Positions 19,283 through 27,591 of a stretch of 64,000 bases of DNA are shown here, in pieces (position 1 is the first letter of the stretch; every line of letters starts with the position of its first letter). The translations under genes were made by a program, and so were the position numbers. Below the pieces are notes generated by a model. The model worked only from the letters and a program-made list of their open reading frames with translations, was not told the DNA's origin and ran no database searches. The stretch comes from JBFJKD01 sp041601945 (GTDB lineage: Bacteria; Pseudomonadota; Gammaproteobacteria; Pseudomonadales; Porticoccaceae). The stretch lies in assembly GCA_041601945.1 (NCBI GenBank), contig JBFIHG010000001.1, forward strand, positions 62,001-126,000, in the 5' to 3' direction.

Positions 19283-19353
19283 GAAAAACTCCGTTTTCGT
19301 ACGGTGCAGAAAACACCCGCCGGGACAACCGGAGGGTGATTAGTTTGCAGTAC

Positions 19354-19707
19354 TCAGGCGGAGCGGGGAGGGCGCCACACCGCGCTGAGCGGGCGGCGTG
19401 GCAGAATGGGGTGGTGGTAGATATCGAGGCCGTCAGAAGTGAAGGGGCCAGATTGCGGTACGACCTGTACGCCAGGTTCAGACCAAACGCGACTCTGGCA
19501 TTTCAGACCGTCTTTACACAAATGGCTGTCGTCTACGGGATGATCGACCTCAGCAGATTGATCGCAGGGTATTGCCACGGCCGCTGAGTGAGACTCCATC
19601 TGCATATTGCTGTCGCCGTCCGGGCATTGCTCGGGCAGCACCACCGCAGCCAGTCCGTACAGGGGCAGGGCGAGGAACAATGTGGTTAACACCAGCTTGC
19701 GCAGCAT
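19354..19707 (-). CDS. Small exported Cys/His-containing protein leading the cus operon
   Basis: A 117-residue protein with a clear signal peptide (LVLTTLFLALPLYGLAAVVLP). The mature part has four scattered cysteines (EQCPDG, IPCDQ, LCKDGLKC), a few Met and His, and a basic C-terminus (YHHPILPRRP). I do not recognise a family. Its position, 71 bases ahead of cusC on the same strand, and its possible metal ligands suggest a periplasmic metal sensor or chaperone, but this is inference. It shows no CusF fold signature. Confidence 0.65.
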   Translation of the reverse strand: MLRKLVLTTLFLALPLYGLAAVVLPEQCPDGDSNMQMESHSAAVAIPCDQSAEVDHPVDDSHLCKDGLKCQSRVWSEPGVQVVPQSGPFTSDGLDIYHHPILPRRPLSAVWRPPRSA

Positions 19708-19738
19708 GGGTATTCACCGGGACGACAGGGTTGTACCT

Positions 19739-19766
19739 ATTCTAGGCCGGACGCAGGAATTTGCAA
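19739..19766 (-). promoter_or_regulatory. Candidate promoter of the cus operon
   Basis: Read on the minus strand, TTGCAA (19766-19761) and TAGAAT (19744-19739) are 16 bases apart, about 30 bases before the start of the small leader gene. No CueR-like long spacer or clear CusR box was seen. No metal-responsive regulator gene is present in the window. Confidence 0.4.
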
Positions 19767-19888
19767 CGTAGCCCGGTTGATTGCCATGCACGGATGGAAA
19801 ACGGCAACGGTGGTAAGATTCAAAATGACGGTAGTGGACGGAAGTACCGCCGCTAAGAGTTTTTACGAGGTTATTTTCTGAGGTGGTC

Positions 19889-20647
19889 ATGGCAACAGGC
19901 GTTCTTCCCGCAATTATTGGTGGTTCCGGTCTGGAAACGTTCACGACATTGGATATTATCGAGCGCATCGAAATAGCCACGCCCTGGGGTCAGCCTTCAT
20001 CCGTCGTGATAAGGGGCAAGGTACAGGGTGCGGATATTTTATTTCTGTCGCGCCATGGAGATGGTCACGTGATTCCACCCCACCGCATTAATTACCGGGC
20101 CAACGTAGCGGCGTTACAGGAGCTGGGCGCAACCCACCTTATGGCGTTTAACGCAGTCGGCGGAATTAACCAACGGTTCGTGCCGGGGGATCTGGTGTTG
20201 CCCGATCAAATTATCGATTACACCTGGGGCAGGGATCACACCTTTGCCGACTCCAGCGAGGTACCCTTGTTACATGTGGATTTTACTTACCCCTACGATC
20301 GCGATTTGCGCCAATTATTGATTAACGCTGCGGTAGCAAGTAATTGTCAGTTGCACGCTAGCGGCGTGTACGGCGCCACCCAGGGGCCGCGTCTGGAAAG
20401 TGCGGCAGAAATAGTACGGCTGGCCCGGGATGGTTGCGATCTGGTTGGTATGACCGGCATGCCCGAGGCCGCGCTGGCACGGGAAACACAAATGCCCTAC
20501 GTGAGTCTCTGCCTGATCGTCAATCCCGCGGCCGGGTTAGGTGATGGAGAAATCAGTATGGCGGATATCGACGCAGTCATGGCTGCTCATATGCCGCGGG
20601 CGATTGCGCTGCTGTCCATGGCCTGCGTTCAGTTAACGGAGCAATAA
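19889..20647 (+). CDS. S-methyl-5'-thioinosine phosphorylase (MTAP/PNP family)
   Basis: A 252-residue nucleoside phosphorylase of the methylthioadenosine phosphorylase family. It is placed as MTIP by gene order with nagZ, mfd and csiV as in Pseudomonas, where the characterised enzyme acts after MTA deamination. Motifs are AIIGGSGLE, FLSRHGDGH-x-IPPH (phosphate site), NAVGGIN and the base-recognition stretch DLVGMTGMPEAALARE. The ATG at 19889 follows TGAGGT; a GTG six bases earlier is less likely. It salvages methylthioinosine made as a by-product of polyamine and homoserine-lactone synthesis. Confidence 0.88.
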   Translation: MATGVLPAIIGGSGLETFTTLDIIERIEIATPWGQPSSVVIRGKVQGADILFLSRHGDGHVIPPHRINYRANVAALQELGATHLMAFNAVGGINQRFVPGDLVLPDQIIDYTWGRDHTFADSSEVPLLHVDFTYPYDRDLRQLLINAAVASNCQLHASGVYGATQGPRLESAAEIVRLARDGCDLVGMTGMPEAALARETQMPYVSLCLIVNPAAGLGDGEISMADIDAVMAAHMPRAIALLSMACVQLTEQ

Positions 20648-20652
20648 AGCTG

Positions 20653-21108
20653 ATGGACGGTCTGTTTGGCGCGTGGGCCATCAGCGACGGAATGGGCTTG
20701 AGTGGGCTCGCGCTGTCGGCTTTTTTATCGTCGACCTTGCTACCCGGCAGTTCCGAAGTGGTGTTGTTGCTGTTGCTACGGGACGGCCAGATTGCACCGA
20801 TGTCCCTGCTGGCGGTGGCCAGCGTGGCCAATACGCTGGGAGGGTTGTCGACCTATTTGATTGGCTATGGCCTGGCGCTGGGGCTGGTCAAATCCAGGCG
20901 TATTAACGAACCGCACCCTCGTGCGCTGGCCTGGGCCGAACAATGGGGCTATGTGGTGCTATTATTTTCGTGGTTGCCGGTGATCGGCGACGGTTTGTGT
21001 CTTGCGGCGGGGTGGCTACGAGTCCCCTGGTTGGCGGCGCTACTTGCCATGTTTGTGGGCAAAGCCGCGCGCTATACGATGCTGGTGTATCTGGCGGGGC
21101 TTTATTAA
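20653..21108 (+). CDS. yqaA: YqaA-family small inner-membrane protein (SNARE-associated/DedA-like)
   Basis: A 151-residue integral membrane protein with about four hydrophobic segments. It keeps the YqaA/DedA core: SAFLSSTLLPGSSEVVLLLLL, then NTLGGLSTYLIG, a basic loop, then LLFSWLPVIGDGLCLAAGWLR. The last helix contains GKAARY. These match E. coli YqaA closely. The family is unassigned, and a lipid-transport or scramblase-like role is known only for DedA relatives. It begins five bases after MTIP, so the two are probably co-transcribed. Confidence 0.87.
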   Translation: MDGLFGAWAISDGMGLSGLALSAFLSSTLLPGSSEVVLLLLLRDGQIAPMSLLAVASVANTLGGLSTYLIGYGLALGLVKSRRINEPHPRALAWAEQWGYVVLLFSWLPVIGDGLCLAAGWLRVPWLAALLAMFVGKAARYTMLVYLAGLY

Positions 21109-21206
21109 AAACAAATTGTCAGGCGGCCTGGCAGGCAAGTGCGTAAGACGGCAATAAAAACGTGCTGCATGCTGATCCGCTAACTGCACGGCAGGAGGGA
21201 CACCCG

Positions 21207-22094
21207 ATGGATAAAATATCTGCAAGAGTTCAAGTGCGTGGTATGTCTGCGGTAAAAATGACCTATATTATTTTGGCCATAGTCACTGTGCCGGTATTGG
21301 TGTATTTGTACCGAACCTATACCTATAGCGGGGAATATCTGGTGGCCGGTGCCTACGATTATCCGCGGGCCTCAGCTGATTCCTGTGCAACGCTTCCTGG
21401 GGGTGTGGCCGATCACGAATCCATGCAAAGTGAACAGGGAATTCGTTTCAACGTTACGACGCCCAGTAACTACCGTGTAAATTTTCGACATCCATTATTG
21501 GTGGTGTGGGCGCCCTCTGGATTTAATCAGTCCCTCTCCGAGCGATTTACCGGGTTGACACAGTCGGCGACCACGCAGGGCTTTATTATCGTACACGTCG
21601 GTAGCGTGCCCCTGGGTTTCAAGGCGCTGGCAGCGATGGCCAGTATCCCAGCGCTGATCGAGGAGCGTTGGTGTGTTGACAAAAATGCCGTGTTTTACAC
21701 GGGCCACTCCGACGGCGGCACGGTGTCCAACGCACTTGCCGTGATGCCAGATTTACCCGCACGACCTACGGCTATTGCCCCCAGCGCTATGGGTATGCGC
21801 CAGGTCGATATGGAAAAATATGCGTGCCCCACGCCGCTGCCGGTAATGTTGATGCACAATAAGGGCGACCATCATTTTCGCGATTACGGGGCGGGGGTGG
21901 CGCAGTGGTGGGCCAATTGCAATCAGTGTTCAACACAGACTGCCCCCAGCCAGTTTAAGGGCTGCATAGAATACGCCGAGTGCGCCCCTGGGGGGCGCAC
22001 ATTGTTTTGCCAGGCCGATGGCAATCATGCCCATTGGCCGGGCCCGGAGCACGATCCCATTAAGTTTTTCCGCGAAGTGGTCGATAACCCGTAA
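21207..22094 (+). CDS. Membrane-anchored polyhydroxybutyrate depolymerase/LpqC-like esterase
   Basis: A 295-residue alpha/beta hydrolase tethered or exported by an N-terminal hydrophobic helix (YIILAIVTVPVLVYLY). The start ATG at 21207 has AGGAGG eight bases upstream; the in-frame codons before it lack support. The nucleophile motif is GHSDGG (about residue 171), the acid is likely in MHNKGDHHF and the histidine in GNHAHWPG. Several cysteines (WCVDK, CNQC, KGCIEYAEC) probably form disulfides, as expected outside the cytoplasm. PHB depolymerase or feruloyl-esterase relatives share this layout; the true substrate is unknown. Confidence 0.78.
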   Translation: MDKISARVQVRGMSAVKMTYIILAIVTVPVLVYLYRTYTYSGEYLVAGAYDYPRASADSCATLPGGVADHESMQSEQGIRFNVTTPSNYRVNFRHPLLVVWAPSGFNQSLSERFTGLTQSATTQGFIIVHVGSVPLGFKALAAMASIPALIEERWCVDKNAVFYTGHSDGGTVSNALAVMPDLPARPTAIAPSAMGMRQVDMEKYACPTPLPVMLMHNKGDHHFRDYGAGVAQWWANCNQCSTQTAPSQFKGCIEYAECAPGGRTLFCQADGNHAHWPGPEHDPIKFFREVVDNP

Positions 22095-22187
22095 GCAGGC
22101 CTGAACAGGTCTTGCCGTGGCGCCGTGCCAGACCGTTAGGCCGGGCGGTCCGCGGTTGGCAGTTGATACCCTTTGCGGAATTGAACC

Positions 22188-23552
22188 ATGTCTGAGGACT
22201 ACAAGGATAAATATCGCCATTTACTGGGTGAATTTGACCAGTTGCAACAACAGTCGCGGGACACTATTAACCAGTTGTACGCACAAACCACCGCGATTCT
22301 CGCCAATTTTCGCGACACCACCAAAGAACTGGGTGACGCCATCCGCCTGTTGCCGGTGCGCCTGGAGGAGGATCAGTTACCCGCTAAAAAACTGGCTTAC
22401 ATCAATGAACTGCTCAGTGCGATCCCAAATTCCACGTTACATGCCAATGGCGAAAATTTACTGCTAGATACCGACGCCGCCGTTACATCCGCTGTAGATC
22501 CTCTGGAATCTGCCAGGCAAGTACTATCGTACCTGCTCGAACAATTGCCTGCGGAACTGAGTCGACATCTCGATCAGGAAAGTTTGCAACAGGCCATTAG
22601 CGACGCCGATGATGCGGAACAACTATTGGGTACCAGCGCGCGTATTCGCACCGGTATCCTGCTGCTGATGGACGACCGGGATGATCAGATAAGAGAACTT
22701 TCGGGATTTCTCGAAAATATTGTTGCGCGCCTGGACGGGTTAACGGTGTCGTTGCTGGAAGGGGATGATCTGCGCCAGGAAAGTGGTCAGCAGCGCAGTC
22801 ATTTCAGCGACACTGTCGGCTACGAAGTCAAACATATCAGGGCGTCTGTTGCCGCGGCTGATGATCTTGATACCTTACAAAAAGCCATCGAAAGCCGCCT
22901 GAATAGCATTGATCATAGCGTTTCGAGTTTTGTGCAGGCAGAAACCGCGCGTGCGCAACAAGCCCAGGCAGTTGCCGAGACATTACGGGACAAAGTGGGG
23001 GCGCTTGAAGCCCAGGCCAGCGAGATGCGTGTCGCGATGGAAAAAGCACAGGCAGAAGTGGGGTTGGATAGCCTGACGCGGGTGCCCAATCGACGCGCTT
23101 ACGATGAACGTATTGGTGAAGAGCTATCGATATGGCGAGACAACGCACGCCCCCGCACTCTTGCTATCGTAGATATCGACCATTTCAAACGTATCAATGA
23201 CGACTTCGGACATCCGGTAGGTGACACGGTGTTAAAAGCGGTTACCAGTAAGATTAAACAACAAACGCGCAGCACGGATTTTTTTGGCCGAATTGGCGGG
23301 GAAGAGTTTGCCATTGTGATGGTTGATAGCGACGCTCGACAGGCGCGAGCGTCCCTCGAAAACTTACGCAAAAGTATCGAAAATTACCGTTTTGGTTACC
23401 AGGGGAAAAGAGTCGGCGTGAGTATTTCAATCGGCTTCACAGACTTTCAGCGCGACGATACTGCTGAGACTGTGTACAAACGAGCCGACGACCTGTTGCT
23501 CAAATGCAAACAAAGTGGGCGCAATAAAATATTTTGTCACCTGGATAGCTAA
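22188..23552 (+). CDS. Diguanylate cyclase with coiled-coil N-terminal domain
   Basis: A 454-residue cytoplasmic protein. Residues 1-280 are almost wholly helical with coiled-coil heptads (LREKVG-like, ALEAQASEMRVAMEKAQ) and no transmembrane segment or recognised sensor domain. Residues about 285-454 form a GGDEF domain: DSLTRVPNRRAYDER, VDIDHFKRINDDFGHPVGD and the active-site GGEEF. An RxxD inhibitory site (RSTD) lies five residues before it, so product inhibition by c-di-GMP is expected. It probably dimerises through the coil. The signal it senses is not evident. Confidence 0.92.
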   Translation: MSEDYKDKYRHLLGEFDQLQQQSRDTINQLYAQTTAILANFRDTTKELGDAIRLLPVRLEEDQLPAKKLAYINELLSAIPNSTLHANGENLLLDTDAAVTSAVDPLESARQVLSYLLEQLPAELSRHLDQESLQQAISDADDAEQLLGTSARIRTGILLLMDDRDDQIRELSGFLENIVARLDGLTVSLLEGDDLRQESGQQRSHFSDTVGYEVKHIRASVAAADDLDTLQKAIESRLNSIDHSVSSFVQAETARAQQAQAVAETLRDKVGALEAQASEMRVAMEKAQAEVGLDSLTRVPNRRAYDERIGEELSIWRDNARPRTLAIVDIDHFKRINDDFGHPVGDTVLKAVTSKIKQQTRSTDFFGRIGGEEFAIVMVDSDARQARASLENLRKSIENYRFGYQGKRVGVSISIGFTDFQRDDTAETVYKRADDLLLKCKQSGRNKIFCHLDS

Positions 23553-23588
23553 GCTTTTCAAGGAGGTTCAGTTTTTACCAACAATGCC

Positions 23589-23660
23589 GATAACGGGTAA
23601 AGACGACCACCGTTATATAACGGTCAAGCGTTGCTGGCGTTATCCAACAACCCCGTTATC
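23589..23660. promoter_or_regulatory. Array of CGTTAT inverted half-sites upstream of the HDOD gene
   Basis: The gap before the HDOD gene holds GATAACGGG (23589-23597), a perfect 16-base palindrome ACCGTTATATAACGGT (23609-23624), GCGTTATCC (23637-23645) and CCCGTTATC (23652-23660). The outer copies are exact inverted complements of each other. This looks like a multi-site operator, or a set of alternative RNA hairpins, just ahead of the start codon at 23687. The binding protein is unknown. Confidence 0.5.
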
Positions 23661-23686
23661 AGTCTCTAGTGGTACAGGTAAAAATT

Positions 23687-24592
23687 ATGTCTAGCGCAAC
23701 ACACAGTGCGGTGGGTAAACCAGCTATGCCAACTACAGCGCAGACGGGTTTTGCGTTTGTACAGGCGCTGAGTGTCGAGTTGTCTTCCGGAGAGCTCGAG
23801 TTGCCCGCGTTTCCGGATATCGCCCTGCGGGTCAAGGAAATACTGGACAAACCTGATGTTTCTGCCGAGCAGGTGGCCATGGTCGTTAGCTCTGAACCGG
23901 TGCTTTCCGCGCGGTTGTTAAAAGTGGCTAATTCGGCGGCCTATCCCAATCGCAGTGGGGAAGGGGTCAAAGATGTGCGCACTGCGATTACGCGCCTGGG
24001 GTTCACCATGGCGCGCAATACGGCGGTGTCGATTGCCATGGAGCAATTGATGGCGGTCAAAAGCGGCGGTGACGATCTGGTGCGCACGCATATGGAAAGC
24101 CTGTGGCAACATAGCCTTGAAGTGGCGGCCTTGTCCCAGGTGTTAGCAAGGAAATTAACTAAACTTAAGCCGGATGAAGCCATGTTGGCCGGGTTGCTAC
24201 ACGACATAGGCAAGTTATACATTCTGAGTCGTTCGCGGCAACATCCAGAGTTATTTGCCAACCCGCAGGCTCTCGAGGAGGTGTTGGAAAACTGGCACAC
24301 CGGGGTCGGTTCCGCCATATTGCAAGCCTGGAATTTTGATGAAGCCCTGGTCATGGTGGCTGATGAACATGAAATTATCGAGCGATCTCATGTCGGCAGT
24401 GCGGATTTGACCGATGTGGTGATTGTTGCCAACCTGTTGGCACATGCGTGGCAGGAAGGACAAAGTTTAATGGACTGGGCATCATTTCCGTCCATGGAGC
24501 GGCTCAAATTAACACCCGCGATTGCAGAAGATATGCTGGTGGCGTCCGAACAGGAAGTGATGTCGATTATGCAGGCTTTAGGAGGCGGTTAG
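23687..24592 (+). CDS. HDOD-domain signalling protein
   Basis: A 301-residue protein made of a single HDOD domain spanning roughly residues 30-240. Motifs include ELPAFPDIALRVKEIL, LKVANSAAYP near the start, an LLHDIGKLYIL HD-like segment and a ADEHEIIE stretch. HDOD proteins take part in signalling, cell-cycle and c-di-GMP-linked control, usually without known catalysis. The ATG at 23687 follows an ACAGGT ribosome-binding site and is preferred over the in-frame GTG at 23669. It sits between two diguanylate cyclase genes, which suggests a signalling cluster. An unusual inverted-repeat array lies upstream. Confidence 0.9.
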   Translation: MSSATHSAVGKPAMPTTAQTGFAFVQALSVELSSGELELPAFPDIALRVKEILDKPDVSAEQVAMVVSSEPVLSARLLKVANSAAYPNRSGEGVKDVRTAITRLGFTMARNTAVSIAMEQLMAVKSGGDDLVRTHMESLWQHSLEVAALSQVLARKLTKLKPDEAMLAGLLHDIGKLYILSRSRQHPELFANPQALEEVLENWHTGVGSAILQAWNFDEALVMVADEHEIIERSHVGSADLTDVVIVANLLAHAWQEGQSLMDWASFPSMERLKLTPAIAEDMLVASEQEVMSIMQALGGG

Positions 24593-24784
24593 CCTGCCCC
24601 GGATACGTCTGCACGTATGGCAATCTGTCGCCAAAAAGACGTAACCCTCGAGCTTTTTTACCTGGTAGTACAGTGACTCGATTCCCGTAGTCGCTTTCTC
24701 GTTTTTTGTTGATATCGGTCAAGTGTGAAAACCTCGTCTTGTCGTAATCTGCTGCCGTTGATATTGGAATGTGGAGCAGGAGTT

Positions 24785-24895
24785 ATGAGTGCAACAATTA
24801 GCGATAAACAAGTTTGGATGGGTATTGTAATGACCGTGGCGGCGTTGGTAGTGGTCATGTTCGCCGCGATTATTGTGGCTAACGTGATCGGATAA
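24785..24895 (+). CDS. 36-residue single-pass membrane microprotein (candidate)
   Basis: A short frame with start ATG at 24785 and stop TAA at 24893. A GGAG ribosome-binding site lies eight bases upstream, with a second AGGAG closer in. The peptide begins MSATISDKQVWMG and continues as one hydrophobic helix of about 22 residues (VMTVAALVVVMFAAIIVANVIG). A Lys just ahead of the helix fits an inner-membrane orientation. I cannot match it to a known small-protein family. It stands alone in a 0.97-kb gap between the HDOD gene and a second diguanylate cyclase. Confidence 0.55.
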   Translation: MSATISDKQVWMGIVMTVAALVVVMFAAIIVANVIG

Positions 24896-25558
24896 AACTG
24901 GGCCCAGCAGGAAAATATTGGTCTTAGCATCCAGTTGGCAAAATATTGGTAAGCGACAGCGCTACGTTTATGAACACTGCCGGTGTTATCGACAGGTTTA
25001 CCTGTGCGTTGATCCCGATGCCTGTTAAGTGAGGACCTAAGCGATGTCACCGTAGCTCACTTTCGGTGATTCGCGCGAAAACGGTTAATAAATACCAGAG
25101 GCCAACAACTGGCTTCCCCAGAACCCTGTGATTGGCAAATTTCCCCCTAACACATCATATTTACTCCCGCATATAAAAGTAATTCTCCCACTAAACGGTT
25201 TGCCATGCTTAGTGTCTACAACGAACATTGAGCTAATGTCAGTCGTGCGGGCATGGATGACACCTGGCGTTACTGGAGGAATATCAACACACCCAGATTG
25301 AGGCCGCTGGGGGATGCGACAACTGGGGAAATTCATTCTCTACTACCGTTATCTGGCCGTGTAGCTGGCACCGCAACCAGTCTGTCTTCGCTCTAATGTC
25401 GATTGGGAGCCGTCTATTTTCGTGAGACAATCCGCCGCGTCAGCGGATGGTGACTCCTTATTGCGATCCGAATGCAAGTAAGCGCCCCGCGATGCACGCA
25501 GGTTACGGTGCCCTGATTGCTGTGCATATTACGCAAGTTTTCGCGACGGACCTGTTTT
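24896..25558. other. Long intergenic stretch with no convincing gene
   Basis: About 660 bases between the microprotein and the second diguanylate cyclase. The only open frame of note is on the minus strand at 25336-25085 (83 codons, ATG start). It is protein-like in places (VTPGVIHARTTDISSMFVVD) but has a weak ribosome-binding site and no family I know. A CCGTTATC copy of the half-site seen upstream of the HDOD gene occurs at 25346-25353. An imperfect TCACCG/CGGTGA inverted repeat lies near 25046-25068. It could hold a decayed gene or an RNA, but nothing is proven. Confidence 0.4.
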
Positions 25559-26440
25559 ATGCTCGGTAAATTGCAACAAATGATCGGTACCAAATCTCCC
25601 CTACAAGTTATGTTAATTGGCCTTGGGCTAATCGCACTGGTGGGTACGGCGGATTATTTTAGCTGGTACGAACTGTCATTCTCGGTGTTCTATCTGGCAC
25701 CCATTGTACTGGTGGCCTGGTACGCCCAAGCCTGGGCCGGATTCGTCTTCTGCGGCCTATCGGCTCTTGTGTGGTGTCTGGTCGAAATCACCTCCGGCAC
25801 GGGTTACAGTAATATGTTCATTCCGTTCTGGAACACGACGGTGCGTTTCGGTTTCTTTGTGGTAACGGCATATTTATTGGTGGAGTTAAAAGCGCATTTG
25901 CGCATCGAGCAGCGACTGGCGCGCACCGATGCCCTGACCGGCGCGTTGAATGCGCGCGCCCTGCGCGACGCCTGTGAGCGTTTGCTGTTGTTAGCGCGCC
26001 GTGGCGGTCGGTCCGTTGTACTGGCCTACATAGACATCGACCACTTTAAGGCCATCAATGATAAATTCGGTCATGGGGAAGGGGATCGGGTACTGCAGTC
26101 GGTGGTCCAGGTGTTGACCCGCTGTGTACGCGCCAGCGATGTGGTGGGCCGTATCGGCGGGGACGAGTTCGCGGTATTTTTGCCCGAATCCGATCGCGCT
26201 GCGGCGGAGATAGTGTTTAATAAAATACACCTGGAACTGGTAGCCGACGCTGCTGCTCGCCAGTGGCCCATCGGATTCAGTATAGGTGCTGCGATATTTA
26301 ACCCTGCGCCCCCCTGTCTTGATACGGCATTGGGTATAGCGGATCAGATAATGTACGAGGTTAAAAAATCCGGAAAAAATAATATTGTCTATAAAGAATA
26401 TTTGGCGCAACAGTGGGCCGTGGTAAATTCCGATGCATAA
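25559..26440 (+). CDS. Membrane-bound diguanylate cyclase
   Basis: 293 residues from the ATG at 25559; a TTG at 25517 is in frame but unsupported. The N-terminal part has several transmembrane helices (about residues 15-35, 42-60, 62-80 and 95-112) that may form a small MASE-like sensor. A GGDEF domain follows: RTDALTGALNARALRD, YIDIDHFKAINDKFGHGEGD and the catalytic GGDEF. An RASD inhibitory site lies five residues before it. It should make c-di-GMP under membrane signals. It is the second cyclase within 4 kb, with an HDOD gene between them. Confidence 0.92.
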   Translation: MLGKLQQMIGTKSPLQVMLIGLGLIALVGTADYFSWYELSFSVFYLAPIVLVAWYAQAWAGFVFCGLSALVWCLVEITSGTGYSNMFIPFWNTTVRFGFFVVTAYLLVELKAHLRIEQRLARTDALTGALNARALRDACERLLLLARRGGRSVVLAYIDIDHFKAINDKFGHGEGDRVLQSVVQVLTRCVRASDVVGRIGGDEFAVFLPESDRAAAEIVFNKIHLELVADAAARQWPIGFSIGAAIFNPAPPCLDTALGIADQIMYEVKKSGKNNIVYKEYLAQQWAVVNSDA

Positions 26441-26482
26441 TGCCACCCCGCACCGACGGCATTTTTTACGCGGTGGCATGTA

Positions 26483-26935
26483 ATGGAAATATGGGTGGAC
26501 GCGGACGCCTGTCCGGTAGTGATCAAAGATATTTTATTCAAGGCAGCGCAGCGCGCCGGGGTGATGCTGACGCTGGTGGCCAATCAGCCGTTGCGCGTCC
26601 CCGGGTCGCGCTTTATTAAAACCCTGCTGGTGACGTCGGGGTTCGATGTGGCGGACGATGAAATCGTGCGCCGGGTTAATCATGGCGATTTGGTTATCAC
26701 CAGCGATATTCCCCTCGCCGCCGAAGTGATTGAAAAAGGTGCGCACGTGCTTAGTCCTCGCGGCGAGGTGTATACGCAGGACAACGTTAAGGCAAAACTC
26801 AATATGCGGGATTTTATGGATACGCTGAGGGGCAGTGGTATGCATGGCGGTGGCCCTGCGTCCCTCAGTCAGGGCGATCGCCAGACATTTGCCAATCATC
26901 TGGATCGACTACTAACCCGCTGTGCTAACAAGTAG
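26483..26935 (+). CDS. YaiI/YqxD family (DUF188) PIN-like protein
   Basis: A 150-residue soluble protein opening with the family signature EIWVDADACPVVIKDI. It then shows LVANQPLRVPGS and DLVITSDIPLAAEVIEKGAHVLSPRGEVY, and ends with LNMRDFMDTLRGSG. The conserved acidic residues (DAD, TSD, PLA region) recall PIN-domain nucleases, but no activity is established. The ATG lies directly upstream of the motif and the length is normal. Near neighbours give no functional hint. Confidence 0.9.
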   Translation: MEIWVDADACPVVIKDILFKAAQRAGVMLTLVANQPLRVPGSRFIKTLLVTSGFDVADDEIVRRVNHGDLVITSDIPLAAEVIEKGAHVLSPRGEVYTQDNVKAKLNMRDFMDTLRGSGMHGGGPASLSQGDRQTFANHLDRLLTRCANK

Positions 26936-27005
26936 CACGGGTAATCTGGCGACCGGTTACAGTGGTACTGCTGGGCGTTATCGTCGCTACATAAAGGAGG
27001 TTCAG

Positions 27006-27446
27006 GTGGGCGTTAATCGCAAGCGCGGTACGTTGGTACTGGGTTCCCTGTTGATCACATTTATTGCGTTGCGGGTGTATTTACACCAGTTTCCCGGGAC
27101 TAATTTCGACCTGGCTGGTTACAATATTCACCACCTGTTTGTTGGCCTGTTACTGATTACAGGCGGTGGCATGCCGCTTGCCCTGTGCGACGGTGAAAGT
27201 CGGTGGCTGGACATCGCGGCGCTGCTGTTCGGTGTCGGTTTAAGTCTGGCGCTGGATGAATGGATCTATTTGATTGTCACCGACGGGAGTGATACATCCT
27301 ATCTGTTACCAGTTTCCCTGTGGGGCGGGGTACTGATGATTGGCCTGGCGAGTCTTTATGCCCTGCTAATCGGATGGATGGCGACGCGGCGTAGCGCTGG
27401 CGGCGATTCGGTATCTACTGGCGAGCGGGGCGGTGATGTCAAGTAG
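27006..27446 (+). CDS. Conserved integral membrane protein
   Basis: 147 residues from a GTG at 27006 with a strong AAGGAGG five bases upstream; longer in-frame starts lack a site. There are about four transmembrane segments. Two conserved-looking polar motifs stand out: NIHHLFVG between helices 1 and 2, and SLALDEWIYLI in helix 3. The His-His and Asp-Glu inside membrane helices suggest metal or haem binding or catalysis, but I know of no assigned function. The C-terminal tail is short, soluble and Gly/Ser-rich. Confidence 0.72.
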   Translation: MGVNRKRGTLVLGSLLITFIALRVYLHQFPGTNFDLAGYNIHHLFVGLLLITGGGMPLALCDGESRWLDIAALLFGVGLSLALDEWIYLIVTDGSDTSYLLPVSLWGGVLMIGLASLYALLIGWMATRRSAGGDSVSTGERGGDVK

Positions 27447-27591
27447 GCAGGGTGTCGTCGGGTTACTTTTGGCTTGAGAAAATAGTTGGCAGACATTTGC
27501 GTTTGCTCCGATAATAGCGCGCGTTCTGGCTTAATCCTCAACAATGTCGGGCAAATGTTGTTTGGCAACTAAATTCGCAGGAGGTTTAGCG

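Noticed and set aside
24658..25050. 130-codon minus-strand open frame over the microprotein region
   Set aside because: Low-complexity, Thr/Ile-rich, no ribosome-binding site, and opposite a better-supported short gene.
25085..25336. 83-codon minus-strand open frame in the gap before the second diguanylate cyclase
   Set aside because: Partly protein-like, but it has a weak ribosome-binding site and no known family; recorded only inside the intergenic entry.
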